Notes under the pieces: model-generated | The model's input: only the letters and a program-made list of their open reading frames with translations | The model's database searches: none | What the model was told of the DNA's origin: nothing | Shown here: one piece after another, positions 11,483 through 23,186 of the stretch | Layout: each line of letters starts with the position of its first letter | Position numbering within the stretch: the first letter of the stretch is position 1 | Made by a program: the position numbers and the translations under genes | From: Scolanthus callimorphus | Taxonomy: Eukaryota > Cnidaria > Anthozoa > Actiniaria > Edwardsiidae | Length of the DNA: 64,000 bases | Reading direction: 5' to 3' | Assembly: GCA_033964015.1 (NCBI GenBank) | Contig: CM066916.1 | Span: 18,352,405-18,416,404 of the forward strand

Positions 11483-14400
11483 TACGTAGGAATGCCATCT
11501 GAAATGGAAAAACATTACGCCAAGCCGAGGAGGTCTTAATTGCACTAGGTTTCGTTCAACTTAGTTTCTCCCATGACGCACCGCGTGATACAACAGACAG
11601 TTGTGACAGTGCAACCTTTTCTGGGCGAATTACTTTATGCTTAGATTGGTTCACCTTCAGATATGAAATTTGCGCAAGATTAATTCTGATTCCTTCAATA
11701 ACTCAATGGCGAATTTGATAAACAACTAGTGTGGATTATTGGAGAGAGCCTACTCTTTCTACATAATAGAACCTTGTGTTTAGATACAATCAAATGAAAT
11801 TGTTAGAAGTTTCTAGCATTGATCTAGAATCACTGGGTTGCGAATCTCTTTGTCAGCATACATTTTAAGTGTTATGTTCTGTAAATAAAAAAGATAGATG
11901 CCGCAAACCCAAAAGTTTGAGATATCGGATACATCCCGCAAGGTTTCTAGCATTTGCTTCTTAAAATCATCACCAGGAAATACTACAAAGAAATATAGTG
12001 CCACTCGCGAATATACACAGCAACTCGTAATGACATCGATTGTTAAACTTAGCATAGTTGACAAAATGAATACAAAAACAGGAGGAGGAACGTCTAGATA
12101 GTTCTAATTTTGCAGTCCGCGTGTGATATATTCCCACGGTGTTGAGGTAAAGTTTAACAGCAAGAACCTTTCAAGAGATGAAATAATGGGTAACCCTTTG
12201 ATTTGTCGATCGGAAACGTAATCAAAGTAAATATTATTTTCAAACAAACAATAACAAAAATACTCGTGGATCAATGAAGGTTTGAGAACAAAATTTCAAA
12301 CAGTGCCGTGCCAGCTCTTTTAGATTTCCACGTTGTTTTGAAAGTACTAAAGATCTTATGAGTGAAGATTTACAATAACCCGGCAATTTTGAATCTCTGA
12401 CCTTGTCACTTATTTGAATGCGATTTTAATTCCTTGATTCCAGATCATTATCTTAGAAGATAAGTAGATTGGTTGAAGATCGTAAGATATTACACATATT
12501 TATGTTTACGTTTCAGGCACAAAAAAAAAACCCAAAGGGCAGTCTGAAAGAAGCATTCTCATAGGACCTAAAAGCCTAATGATAGGATAAAAAAAGCCTA
12601 ACAGAAGACATCGTACGAACAGCATTTTCTAGAATTTACGTTTTAGCGTGTTTGTTTACTGATAGTTTCGGCCCATGTCATAAAGAGACATATGAAAGTT
12701 TCCTACAGTACACCCTTTCTTCTTACTGAACTTGGCAGGGCATAATATGTTTCCGAAATTAAAGCTGCTGATTTATATACAGTATTTTATATAAAAAAAA
12801 CATTGTCAGGACGCCGCAATTTTTAGAGTTCCTTGTATTTGCCTTTCATCTTTCACAATCGTATTTGCATCTCCATATATTACATTGTAGAAAATGAACT
12901 TTGCGTTACAATCGTTTTTCCGTCAAATTACCCGACTTCTCTTATTGATTACGCCCGACGAATCAAACCCAAAGTAAACACAGATAATGAGGCTAAACAT
13001 ATACCTCGAAGGAGATTTAATTAGCCTGGCTAATTTGTTTTGAAAAATAAAAATCATACAACTAGTGTTGTCAGGCCAATGTCAATGAATATGTTTAACA
13101 CAAGGGCACACATTTATTTTCATTCACACAAATGCAGAAATTATGAAACATCTGATCGCAGATCTCAATTATGACTGGTTCTCACTAGCGACACAATGAC
13201 ATAAGCGTAACAACGCGCAAGCCAAGACCAAAATACCATTGCAAAGCAATGTTAGCAAGCCTTATTACAAATATTGAACTTTTCTCTCATTGTTCTATGC
13301 CTATATTTTGTTATTTCGCTTGTGTGAACTAACCTTTACAAGTGGACTAATATATTTTTTTGAAAGTAGTCAGAGTTTTAGGATTACTCATTCAAATTAT
13401 TCCCAATACTGCTCTAGGGAACGCTGACGCTTGCGTTGCGTAAGCGCCGTTTGCAACCGAGAAATCAAGACAAACACATCATTGTAGCCTTTGCTCCTCT
13501 GTGGAAAATACTGACTTTTAAGTTAAAACATGAATCACACGTTTTATGAATCTAAATCTTTACTATAGCATTTCAATACTTAAGTTTAACAAATCACCTT
13601 CCTGTACTGTGTATGTAAAAGCGATAGGGGAATTGACTTAAAATGAGGAGAAAGTTTCAAATTTACAGCTGTTTTTTCTCGAAATCACACGCTGCACGAC
13701 ATTCGAGCGTTGTTTGACCTACTTTCATCGCATTTTTTATACACTTTAATCCTCGCGACTGTGGATTTGTCATTCTATAGCTCTATACAATAGCAACTTA
13801 TCTCCTAAAACAGGCTTTTGTTTTCGTGCGTCAAATATCTCATCGTTATTGTAGCAAACTAACAAATAGCTAGTGCGCGTATAGCGTAGATATCCCTTAT
13901 TTGGTCCACCCATCGTTAATCAGTGATGTCATAACTCGGTATGTGCCTCAAAAACAGTGGATGGGCTACAGTTACACAATAATATATCTTATAAGTTCGG
14001 ACTCTAATTACGTTCACCTTAACTTAGTAGATCAAAAAAGAAAATTGAAGATTTCAAACCATTCATCTAGAGCTACTTTTAAACGCCTAAAAAGTATTCC
14101 AAATCTTTTTAATGCTATCTACTTGTTTCTACAATGAATATTAAAGAGAAAAGCGTTCACTCTCGTCCAGCTTTTTCTATTCACCAGCTCCACTATTCAG
14201 TTCCTTTTATCTTTGTCTAAGAAAGAATGTGTTTCAACTTTGCGGCTACCAGGAAAAAGTTTCAGTATCACTTGTAAATGTTATGTTAGGACTTTCACTC
14301 TCTATCGTAAACAGTTCTATAGCACCCCCTTTGATGTGGGCGTTCATGCAACGATAATGCAATTTTCATATCAGCTTTTCTTGCTGCTACGCAACATCCA

Positions 14401-14660
14401 AAACAGCCTGATCCACAAAGGAGTTCGAATCTCGGTCTGCAAACCTGCCCGGGCTGATTACGTCCAATAAAGTAGTAATTTCGAAGGATTTCCGCGTCTT
14501 GTCCCGAGAAATTCTTGGCACTTTAAAACAGAGCGCTAGACACTGATTCCACTCTCATGCATGAGAAAGTTCGGGAATCGTAGCGCAACTGTGACTCACG
14601 GCTCCTTCCATCCTTCTCTTGAAAGCGTCGATAACCTTTTGGTCAACATTCGTATTCTTT
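11483..14660. other. non-coding stretch
   Basis: Over 3 kb of AT-rich sequence without a supportable gene or element. Short open frames (11286-11489, 12833-13024, 13901-14137) have no conserved motif or plausible splice framework. Confidence 0.4.
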
Positions 14661-14661
14661 G

Positions 14662-15105
14662 CTACACCCAATCATCTGCTTCTTCCTTGAGACGCTCCTG
14701 AATGATATAATACTGGAGAATTTCCTCCCAGCGTTTCATCTTGTCCTCATGGGATGCGTGAAAATTACCAATTCCCATTGAAAACTCACTGAGTTCTCTG
14801 GTCACAACCTGAAGTCCTTTTCTTACTAGCATTGGGCTAGCAGCGTTTGTACATAAAGAGGCATTGTCGAGCAGTGTCCGCTTGAAACGCTTCGGACGTA
14901 ACTTCGCAAGCCCTTTCTCGACTGTCTTGGTAGGCATAACAAACGGCGTAAGGGCTGGGTCGAAATACAGAACTTCCACTAAATTTGAAGACCAGTGGAC
15001 CCTCTTTCGTCGTCTCAATCTTGTCAACTCGTAATCGTCCTTGTATTTGAATACAAGAGTGTCTTGAGGCTCTTCGATAAAGTAAGAAATTCTAGCAGTA
15101 GCCAT
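14662..15105 (-). CDS. hypothetical 147-aa protein with RVxF-like motif
   Basis: Single minus-strand open frame starting at ATG 15105 (MATARISYFIEEPQDTLVFK) and ending at a stop at 14662. It is basic in the first half: residues 28-37 read ELTRLRRRKR and continue VHWSSNLVEVLYF. KRVHW fits the RVxF consensus by which regulatory subunits dock onto protein phosphatase 1. The second half is helical and acidic (KMKRWEEILQYYIIQERLKEEADDWV). I do not recognise the family. Length, balanced composition and a clean frame among AT-rich non-coding DNA argue that it is real. A PP1 role is an inference from one short motif. It is intronless; a retrocopy or a single-exon gene is possible. Confidence 0.55.
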   Translation of the reverse strand: MATARISYFIEEPQDTLVFKYKDDYELTRLRRRKRVHWSSNLVEVLYFDPALTPFVMPTKTVEKGLAKLRPKRFKRTLLDNASLCTNAASPMLVRKGLQVVTRELSEFSMGIGNFHASHEDKMKRWEEILQYYIIQERLKEEADDWV

Positions 15106-18100
15106 GACGTTGTCTCAGCGTTCACTAAGCTTGTGCAGTGGCGAGTGTCAATACGCAAATGCCGTGGTATGCTTTAGCCCGTATATTTATGCTTACGTAC
15201 AAAGCGTCTTGATTAGTAACCTATGATGACACAAATGTGAGTCAATCAATTATTAACAACATCTATCACCCACGCTGAGCTCGAGTTTTTCTAGAAATAT
15301 TAATCAAGTTTCTATCATTTCCATCCGTTTCTAAGCAAAAACAAAGCAACGCCTAATTATTTGGTCTTTGTGGCTTTCTTTCTTGAACTTGGAGCACAAG
15401 TCTCTTTCGCGTCTTCCTTTTTAGGGCTGCAGGATTCGTGTAGCCATAACGGTGGTTATGGCTAAAAATGGTTTTGTTGAAAACATGATTTTGCGACACA
15501 AGTAATTTAATCGTTCTCGCAAGGTAAAAATACATCGTAAGTGCAAAGTCCGTTTTTCTAAAAATAACATCAAGTTAGTCTCGCCATGGTTGGTCAAAAT
15601 AAGAAAACGTTTATAATGTGATAACGTTTTCATTAACTAGAATGGTCTGACTCGTAATATTTTTGCTAAACATTCCCCGATAAGAGCATATTTTATATCA
15701 CCAAAGCAGGGGTCAACTCGGTGACAATAATGAACTACTGAATAATGGCTCCCAAAGCGTTATGAAAGAATGAATTACCTTACGATTGAATATCCAGGGC
15801 TTATTCCTGATGGTTTTAATTTGAAATAGAATCTTGCTTTCCTACACTTACACATCTACACTTACACATCCATATTGAAAGCAAAATTAAGGAAGACTTT
15901 AAGGTTTTAAATAAAGTAAAATGTTACTATTGATTTCTGATATTTCTTTATTGAGGTTGTTAGGTAGACATCAGGTGAGTCCCCAGTTTTTTGGGTTCAA
16001 AGATAAAAATTGAGAAATAGGAGGAAATAGGGCAATCGACCCTAGCCTCGGGAAAATAAACAAGCTCTCCACAAGATACTAGAGGATGAAAGTCTGGGTT
16101 GATTTAAGGCATAACGTTCCTGAAAGTGGCATATCTTTTATATCATGTCGGCCTTCTCTTGTGATTGTCATAGCAACAATATTAACAATGTCTTAATTGT
16201 GTAACTGGTTTCACATTTTCTTCTTTATTTTCACATATGCGGGCTCGAAAAAGGTTTGCTTCCCCAAGTAGCTTAAATGTACGCCTTGTTACTGATCTGT
16301 CAAGTTTGCAAAAGCTACCTATTTGCAGCTGCTGTTTCTGGTGCAGCTGCTGTTTCTGGTTGCTACTAAATACATTTGACGTTAACTTGTCGAAATATAA
16401 GCAACTAAAAGGCAGAACTACTCCCACGTGTAATCTGATATTTCTTGGCTTTCAAGAAATTGGTAAGATAACCAGGTTGTATTTGGTATTAGGGCGGCAA
16501 TACCCTTTCCGAGGAACCTTCCGAGAAATCAGCGACATTGTGATAAGTGCTAGTAACGTCTATGCATTTTCCACACTATTGAGTGTCAAGACATAAAACT
16601 TAAATAAGCCTTTGCCGCCTTTGCCAATCAAAACTAGAATCTAGTAGAGTCAATGTTCTATAAAATAACGATAAAAGGTTATAACTTATAAATATTATGA
16701 CGCTGTTCTTAACAGGAAAGTTCTTATTCACAGAAAACACTTGGCATGTGGCAGTTTACCTAATCCTTACGTGTAAAGAAACATTTCCAGAAAAGGGAGC
16801 TGTTTTTTTGTCCTAACAAGCACAAGCCTTGTTTGTAGATCACAAAAAGCCAATTAATTGCACTTATTATCCAATCAGAACGAAATAAATTCAACAACAA
16901 ACCACACAGGACACGAAGTAAGACTCGCGTTTACTCGTGACCAAAGAGAACCACTGCCGGTTTAAGGTGACTCCATGAAAAGTCCAAGCGCATTTTCTGT
17001 AAATATAAATTCGGTCATACCTTTTATAATATTCGTGTGACGAAAATCAAACTTGGAGAACACTATGAGGCATCTTTTAGCAATACTTTAACATACTTTG
17101 ATCTTTATTTGCGTTAATACTTTAAATGATATCCCAGCTACAGTGGACCCCCTTGTTCCTCTTTAAACATCCCTAATACAAAATTGTGCTACCATTTTTG
17201 CATGAAATTTCAAATTGGTGATATTTAGAGAGTCTTAGCCAATTCGGCGGAACCAAAATAAATAAATATTTAAATAAGCAAACAAATAAATAAATCTCAA
17301 TTTTGGCAATTAAATTTGTGCAAAAGTGATAGCAAAGTTTTGTTTTAGAGGTGTTAATCATTTTCAATTTATATTTACAGAATAATATACGCTTGGACTT
17401 TTCGTGGAGTCACTTTAAGGGTTTTTACTTTCGTTTTTCTTCGCCCTGCAAACAGCATAGCACGTTATACACAAACATCAAAAATAGTGTTTTGGAGATA
17501 AATCTCTCCCCACCAAAAATACCCTATTGCGATAAAAGTTGCGATACGTGACCTGCGTACACTGTAGAACACGATTACACTATAATTATTTTGTTTTTAT
17601 TTGGGGACTTCTTTACCTTTCCTTGAAGAATATATACTCTAATTTTGTATCGGAAAACGCTTCATTATTGTATATATATCTGGGTGCAATCTGTAATTGC
17701 TAGCTCACGGTCTTACATCTTCTTAAAAAAGGTGAAGAAGGATGTTTTCAACTCATACAGGCAAAGCTAGCCCACGTGCTGCAACATTCACATGGCACAA
17801 ACGAGTAAGTCAGTACGGCTCACCTGGACAGCTCATCAGAAGTAACGAACATAACGCAGCTGTCCATGGTTGCAGAACAGGCGATGCTGAAATAGGATCA
17901 TACAATTTGTTTTGTTGTTGAATATTTTCAATAGACTTGGAAATTCAGAAAAATGGAATCAAATATCAGTATCGTATTTATATCTTTTAAGAGTATTAAT
18001 AGTATCGTGACTAGATGTATTTAAACATTATATTTTAAGCAATTAAACGTTTTTATATATTGGATTTGTAATTTGATTGTTCGGTATTTGCTCCGTTCAT

Positions 18101-18690
18101 TTCCAATTGGATATGCGAGCTAAAATCTACATTTTTAATTCAAATGTTTAAACTAATTGTATTATTTCTATTTCAACTGCTGTATTTCACGTTTCTTTTC
18201 TGTATATATATATATATCTATATATACTAGATATGACGCGGTAAAAATGAGTGTTATTATTACTCATTGATCCCTGCACGTTTATGCGCAACTGAAGAAA
18301 TAATACTGTTAACGCTAATTAACGCTGTAGAACATTTTACGCTGATTGCCTTCTCGGAATATTTTGTACCTTGTATGCATGGTCTTTGCACTTGTACTTC
18401 ACGTACGAGTTCTTTGTTACGTAACCTATTCACAACCGATACGACATTAATAAGAACTAGCATCAGCCCGCGAAAAATTCACGGATTGAAAGGAAAAAAT
18501 AATTTTACTTATAGTACTCTATTTAAAAAAAACGGAAAAAGAAAAATATCACAACGGAAATGATAATGGGGTGGAGGGTACGACTTCCCTAAATATTTTT
18601 TCGTAAATTCCAGGGATAAGAAAGCAAGGTAAAGTTAACTTGTTCTAAGAGTTTTTTTAATTCTGAATTCATGACGCGCGCCAAACTTCA
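15106..18690. other. non-coding stretch
   Basis: No gene is supported. It holds a short duplicated 'gcagctgctgtttctgg' at 16325-16360 and a TA microsatellite at about 18202-18228. Open frames such as 16237-16596 (Cys/Phe-rich through that repeat) look like chance. Confidence 0.4.
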
Positions 18691-20170
18691 GGCAGTGATG
18701 TACGTTTGTTCAAACTTGAATGAAATTTTTTCTCAGCTCAAAATTGTCTTTGATCATAACTGTAAGTAATCTGTCATAGAAACATTTAGGTTTGGATATC
18801 TATGGTGCTTTCGGCTGTGCGAAATAAATTCTTTTTTTAGTTTCTATGGGAGATGTCAACATGGCGATGGCTTCGCTTAAAAAATCGCTCGAATTAAACT
18901 TAGCCCAAGAGGAATCTTTTCCAACAAAAACACGCCCATTGAAGAGATTTCCCCCTTCTCTTCGGGTTTGTGTCTTTTGCTTTGCGATACAACGTCAGCA
19001 GTTATACTTAGAGGTATTATTCATGGCTTTGGTTTGAGTAAATGTGTAATTTCGACTTTACGCGCGCTCCTGGAAAACACGGCAGTGGTGTACGTTTGTT
19101 CAGGCTTGAATGCTCAAAGCTTTCGAATTAGAAATACACCTGCACATTCCTGTATGTAATCTGTAACAGAACCATGTAGGTCTGGATGTCTATGGCGCTT
19201 TCGGCTGTGCGAAATGAGTTCTTTTGTAGGTTTTGTGGGAGATTTCAACATGGCGGCGATGGCGGCTTTGTCCCTCGCTTAAGGTCTCGTGAAAGGTAAA
19301 AACCAGAAATTCATTTGATACCAGTCCTAAAGTAATTTCTAAAACCTCAAATGACGCGTCAACTGCTTTCCTAGGCTTCCATTGCCCTCTTTTGTATTGC
19401 CCGCCACTCATTTTCTGTAATTTAAATTAACTTTACTCGCTTTTTCTAGCACTTTTTAGGTCAAATTTTCACCTTCACGAAGCTCCTGACCCCGCACGAT
19501 TTAAGATATCGGCCTCAAATTTCCTGTGTCGTTAGAAAATGACCACAACCAAAAAACCGTGTGAGGGAATTTTTATTTTTTACTTAAAAATTTTATGATA
19601 AATTTTGCGGCCACAAACTGTAAAAAAATGCCACTTTCAACTTAGCGACTTAGTATTTTCGTAAATATGCAAAATATCAAAAAACGCTGACATGGTTTTG
19701 CAGTTCATTTCTCCGAGATTAAAATCCGACAAAGAGTGAAATTGTGCAACAAAACGGAAGTGGTCTGGAGCTTCTCAAGTAAACAAGGTAGTTTTTAGTT
19801 CGCGGTCTTAAAAATACAAGAAAAAATTAAACTTCAATAAACTAAACAACTTCATAAGATAGAGCCATATTTTAGCTTTAAAATGATATATAGCTAATTA
19901 TCATAGCATAAATTGCGACGCGACGCTCAAAGCTTTCGAATTAGAATTATCCCTGCATATCCTTTATGTAATCTGTAACAGAACCATCTAGGTCTGGATG
20001 TCTATGGGGCTTTCGGCTGCGCGAAGTGAGTTCTTTTTTTAGTTTCTGTGGGAGATTTCAACATTGCGGCTTTGTCCCTCGCTTAAGAAATCGCTTGAAT
20101 TAGAACTTTGCCCAAGGTGAAGCTTTTCCAACAAAAAAACAGATTTCCACCTTTTCTTCAGGTTTGTGAA
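18690..20170. repeat. three diverged copies of a YY1-motif block
   Basis: Blocks beginning near 18694, 19080 and 19921 share 'gtctatgg.gctttcggctg.gcgaa.tgagttctttt' and then 'gggagatttcaacatggcgg', followed by 'tcgcttaag'. Copies one and three also share the following 'cttttccaacaaaaa' segment. ATGGCGGC with flanking bases resembles a YY1 site. The copies are separated by non-identical spacers. They may be duplicated promoters of a gene family or a dispersed repeat carrying a promoter. Confidence 0.55.
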
Positions 20171-20214
20171 CTCCTTTTGGCGGCACAGCTTCAGGGCTAA
20201 GCGGAGTGAGTGCG

Positions 20215-20510
20215 GACATGATTTCTCTTACGGTATTAATATATAAGGCTAGCTGATGCCCGTAAAAAATTCACGGAAATTTAGTTTACCGTTAATTTAT
20301 AGTATTCTCTTAGAAAAATAAGAAATCACAACGGACACAGTTTTTGTGAGGGGGAGCATGATTTCCCTGAGGTCCACTTACCAACACCCTCAGCTATTAA
20401 AACTTAATCATGGTTTATTAAATAATAACAGCTTCAGGGCTAAGCGGAGCGAGTGCGGACACGATTTCTCTTACGGTATTAATATATAGACTAGCGCATC
20501 AAGTTCATTT
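20215..20510. repeat. direct repeat, CTTCAGGGCTAAGCGGAG block
   Basis: About 60 bp starting at 20217 (cttcagggctaagcggagtg...ttaatatata) recurs at 20431 with few changes. The neighbouring segment with 'aaaaattcacgga' also recurs at 18460 and 20273 with reversed flanks. This is a dispersed repeat, identity unknown. Confidence 0.5.
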
Positions 20511-20832
20511 TAAATACAGATCACAAAATTAGCGTTGACCTAACATCAGACTGTGCTGGCGATTTTAAATATAATCCGTAGTTCCTGTATTAAAAACACT
20601 TGAGACACGTATGGCCTACGGGAAAAGTCGAATGTTCGTCGCACTCAATTCAATTGAGCATGCCAAACACGCATGCCAACAGTAGCGAGCAATCGCTCTT
20701 GAAAACCTACTTCACTGCATTGGCACTGTAAGAAACCGTCTTGCATCTTAAATAAAACTTGAGCTATGTCAACTTCGTAATGATAATTCACACTTAATGC
20801 CTACTGCGCATGCTCAATGCGATTTCCAAAGG

Positions 20833-21002
20833 TCATGATTGGGAATCATCATGTTTTAGCACTATCCAGCAAGCACCACTTATATCCAGGAGCCTGTTAT
20901 ATCTTATGAAATGTGTCTTGTGAAAATCACGCCAGCTGTACGGGAACTGGTCGTCTGAAGAGTCCTGCTTGCAGCCCCATACTCCGATATCACACGCCGC
21001 CA
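20833..21002 (-). CDS. possible first exon, minus strand
   Basis: ATG at 21002 lies in CCAAGATGGCGGC, a YY1-type initiator context, and opens MAACDIGVWGCKQDSSDDQF, staying open to a stop at 20833. No clear splice donor was found, so the end is uncertain. Product unrecognised. It diverges from the plus-strand start 58 bp away. Confidence 0.3.
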
Positions 21003-21060
21003 TCTTGGATGGGTTCCTGCACGAAAGCGAGGCTGGACGGGCATAACAAGTCAAACTAAT
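21003..21060. promoter_or_regulatory. candidate bidirectional promoter
   Basis: A 58-bp spacer between divergent ATGs at 21002 (minus) and 21061 (plus). The minus ATG is part of a YY1-like motif (cgccgccatcttgg on the plus strand, 20997-21010). No TATA box is visible. Compact divergent spacing with YY1 suggests a shared promoter, but this is inference only. Confidence 0.35.
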
Positions 21061-21232
21061 ATGGCGACGAGTGGCGTTTCTTCTGATGCTTGGTCAAAAT
21101 CTTTGAAGAAATGTGCCGTTTTTAACGGGGCTTTCATAGATAACTGGCTCCAAAACGACGGAATCATCCCAAAGAAAGTAATTGAAAGAGGTTACGGTAA
21201 TTTCTCCGAGGGTTTTATTAAACAAGTCGAAG
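21061..21232 (+). CDS. possible first exon, plus strand
   Basis: Opens with ATGGCGACGAG (MATSGVSSDAWSKSLKKC) and runs 57 codons to a consensus donor GAAG|GTAAGT at 21232/21233. The peptide is unrecognised. No continuing exon could be placed in the repeat-rich DNA downstream, so the gene may be truncated by the repeats from 22.1 kb on. Confidence 0.4.
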
Positions 21233-21429
21233 GTAAGTTTGTCTCAGAGGAGTTAGTGTTTCTGAGTCATGTGCTCAGTGGAGGGATTCGCGCTGCTTTC
21301 TTTCCATTTGGTAAACTTTGCCAATGTCTTCTATTCCATTTGTATATGTTATTGTCTTTAATGGCATGACTTTTTCAACGGAAATCATATTTAAGGGGAT
21401 TTTGAAATGTGATACCTTCCAATAACTTT

Positions 21430-22085
21430 GGCATCTAAATTGGTGTACATGATTTCCAGTTGGATTTGTAATGCTTGCTCTTAGTTGAATAGGTTTTGGT
21501 TTAGATATGCTTGGAAAATCTAGCTTTTCCCCGTTTTCAGAGATGGTTTTTGAAAATCTTATAACACAGAGTTCAAAGGTCACATGTTGCCATGGAGACA
21601 ACACTCAAATCTAGCTATTTCTTGGTGCCCAGTAACATGAGTGAAGTTTAGTAATGAAATTGTGAAATGTACTCAAGATAGACCACCCCTAAGGTTTTTG
21701 GCCACCTCCTTTGAGAGCCATGCCTTACAGGAACCGAGAGGTTTTACTTTTATATTTGCTGTCTCCCACGATTTCCAGTTGGATCGGTAATACCTGCTCC
21801 GACTTTAATTACCTTACATTGAAACATATTTAGGAACTCCAGTCTTTCTACGTTTTCAGAGGCAGTTTTTGGAAAATGATTAAAACACAGAGTTCAAAGG
21901 TCACATTCCTCGTTGTCATGGAGACAATACTCAAAACATACTTATTTCTTGGCCACTTACAAGCTGAACGATGTCTGATTTTGAAATTGTTAAAACTGAT
22001 GAAGATAGACCACCCCCTAAGCTTTTTGGGTTGGTGATTTTCGAAAGCCATGCCTTACAGGAACTGAGCTCGCGAAAATACTGTA
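21430..22085. repeat. two tandem copies, period about 320 bp
   Basis: Phrases 'gatttccagttggat', 'acacagagttcaaaggtcaca', 'catggagacaa', 'gatagaccaccc' and 'agccatgccttacagga' occur in the same order from 21450 and again from 21770. Divergence is considerable. It lies immediately upstream of the satellite elements. Confidence 0.65.
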
Positions 22086-22130
22086 AACACGAGAACCTAA
22101 ATTTCTCACATGTTGTCACTTTATGTAAGC

Positions 22131-22766
22131 TAATATATAGATTAGGCACTGGCTAAAAGCGGAGCTCCTGGTTATAAAATTTTCTGTGTGAATGAAAGGG
22201 ATTCCCATGTGTACATGGTTTACATGGTTGCTTTAGAGTCTTCCCTTCACGAGATATTAATTTTTCAAGCATAGATGACGTCATCGATGACGTCATATCA
22301 CGTGACCACTTCATTTTGCTCATCTAGTGACCTAGACTACACTACCAAAGTTTGGTTGTTTTGTAGTTTTCCCTTCACGAGATATTGATTTTTCAAGCAT
22401 AGATGACGTCATCGATGACGTCACATGACGTGACCACTTCATTTCGCTCATCTGGTGACCTGGACTACATTACCCAAGTTTGGTTGGTTTAGAGTCTTCC
22501 TTTCATGAGATGTTAATTTTTCAAGCATATATGACGTCATCGATGACGTCATATCACGTGACCACCTCATTTCGCTCATCTGGTGGCCTAGACTACACTA
22601 CACAAGTTTGGTTGTTTTAGAGTCTTCCCTTCACGAGATATTGATTTTTCAAGCATAGATGACGTCATCGATGACGTCATATCACGTGATCACTTCATTT
22701 CGCTCACCTGGTGACCTAGACTACACTACCAAAGTTTGGTTGTTTTAGAGTCTTCCCTTCACGAGA
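22131..22766 (+). mobile_element. AGCGGAGCTCC-family element with satellite array A
   Basis: Begins TAATATATAGATT, then a hairpin (AGGCACTGGCT), then AAAAGCGGAGCTCC, the terminus shared with copies at 22767, 59.8 kb (reversed) and 61.5 kb (reversed). It is followed by four units of exactly 128 bp, the palindrome starting at 22275, 22403, 22531 and 22659. A fifth unit is cut at 22766 where a second copy of the same terminus begins. No coding region. A terminal hairpin plus central tandem repeats resembles non-autonomous Helitron-type elements; this is inference. Confidence 0.6.
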
Positions 22767-23186
22767 TAATATATAGATTTAGCCACTGGCTAAAAGCGGA
22801 ACTCCCGGTCACATATTTTTTAACGAGACAAAAAGGTTGCCATTGTACATAGATAGCTTTGCAACGTCATACCACGTGACTAAGCACTTGCACCCCCCTC
22901 TCCACTTTACCGAAGTTTGGTTGTCTAAGGTATTTCCCTTCCCGAGATATATCATTTTTCTCCTGTGATGACGTCATCGATGACGTCATACATGTGACCA
23001 TGTAGTTGCATCCCCCTTGCCACTTAGATAACTTCACCCAAGTTTGGTTGTCTGAGGTTCATCCCTTCCCGAGATATATCATTTTTCTCCTGTGATGACG
23101 TCATCGATTACGTCATACCACGTGACCATGCAGTTGCATCCCCCTTGCCTCTTAGATAACTTCACCCAAGTTTGGTTGTCTGAGGT

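Noticed and set aside
16237..16596. 119-aa plus-strand frame
   Set aside because: Cys/Phe-rich part arises from a small duplicated sequence; no homology signal, codon pattern or splice support.
18267..18563. 98-aa plus-strand frame and its minus-strand counterpart
   Set aside because: Ends in a low-complexity Lys tail, overlaps a dispersed repeat, and lacks conserved features.
21275..22156. Frames of 60-109 aa on both strands
   Set aside because: Located in the diverged 320-bp duplication; frames are not kept between the two copies.
22275..23116. CRISPR-like array of regular repeats
   Set aside because: Units are 127-128 bp with no unique spacers, in a eukaryotic transposon context without cas genes. 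It is a satellite.
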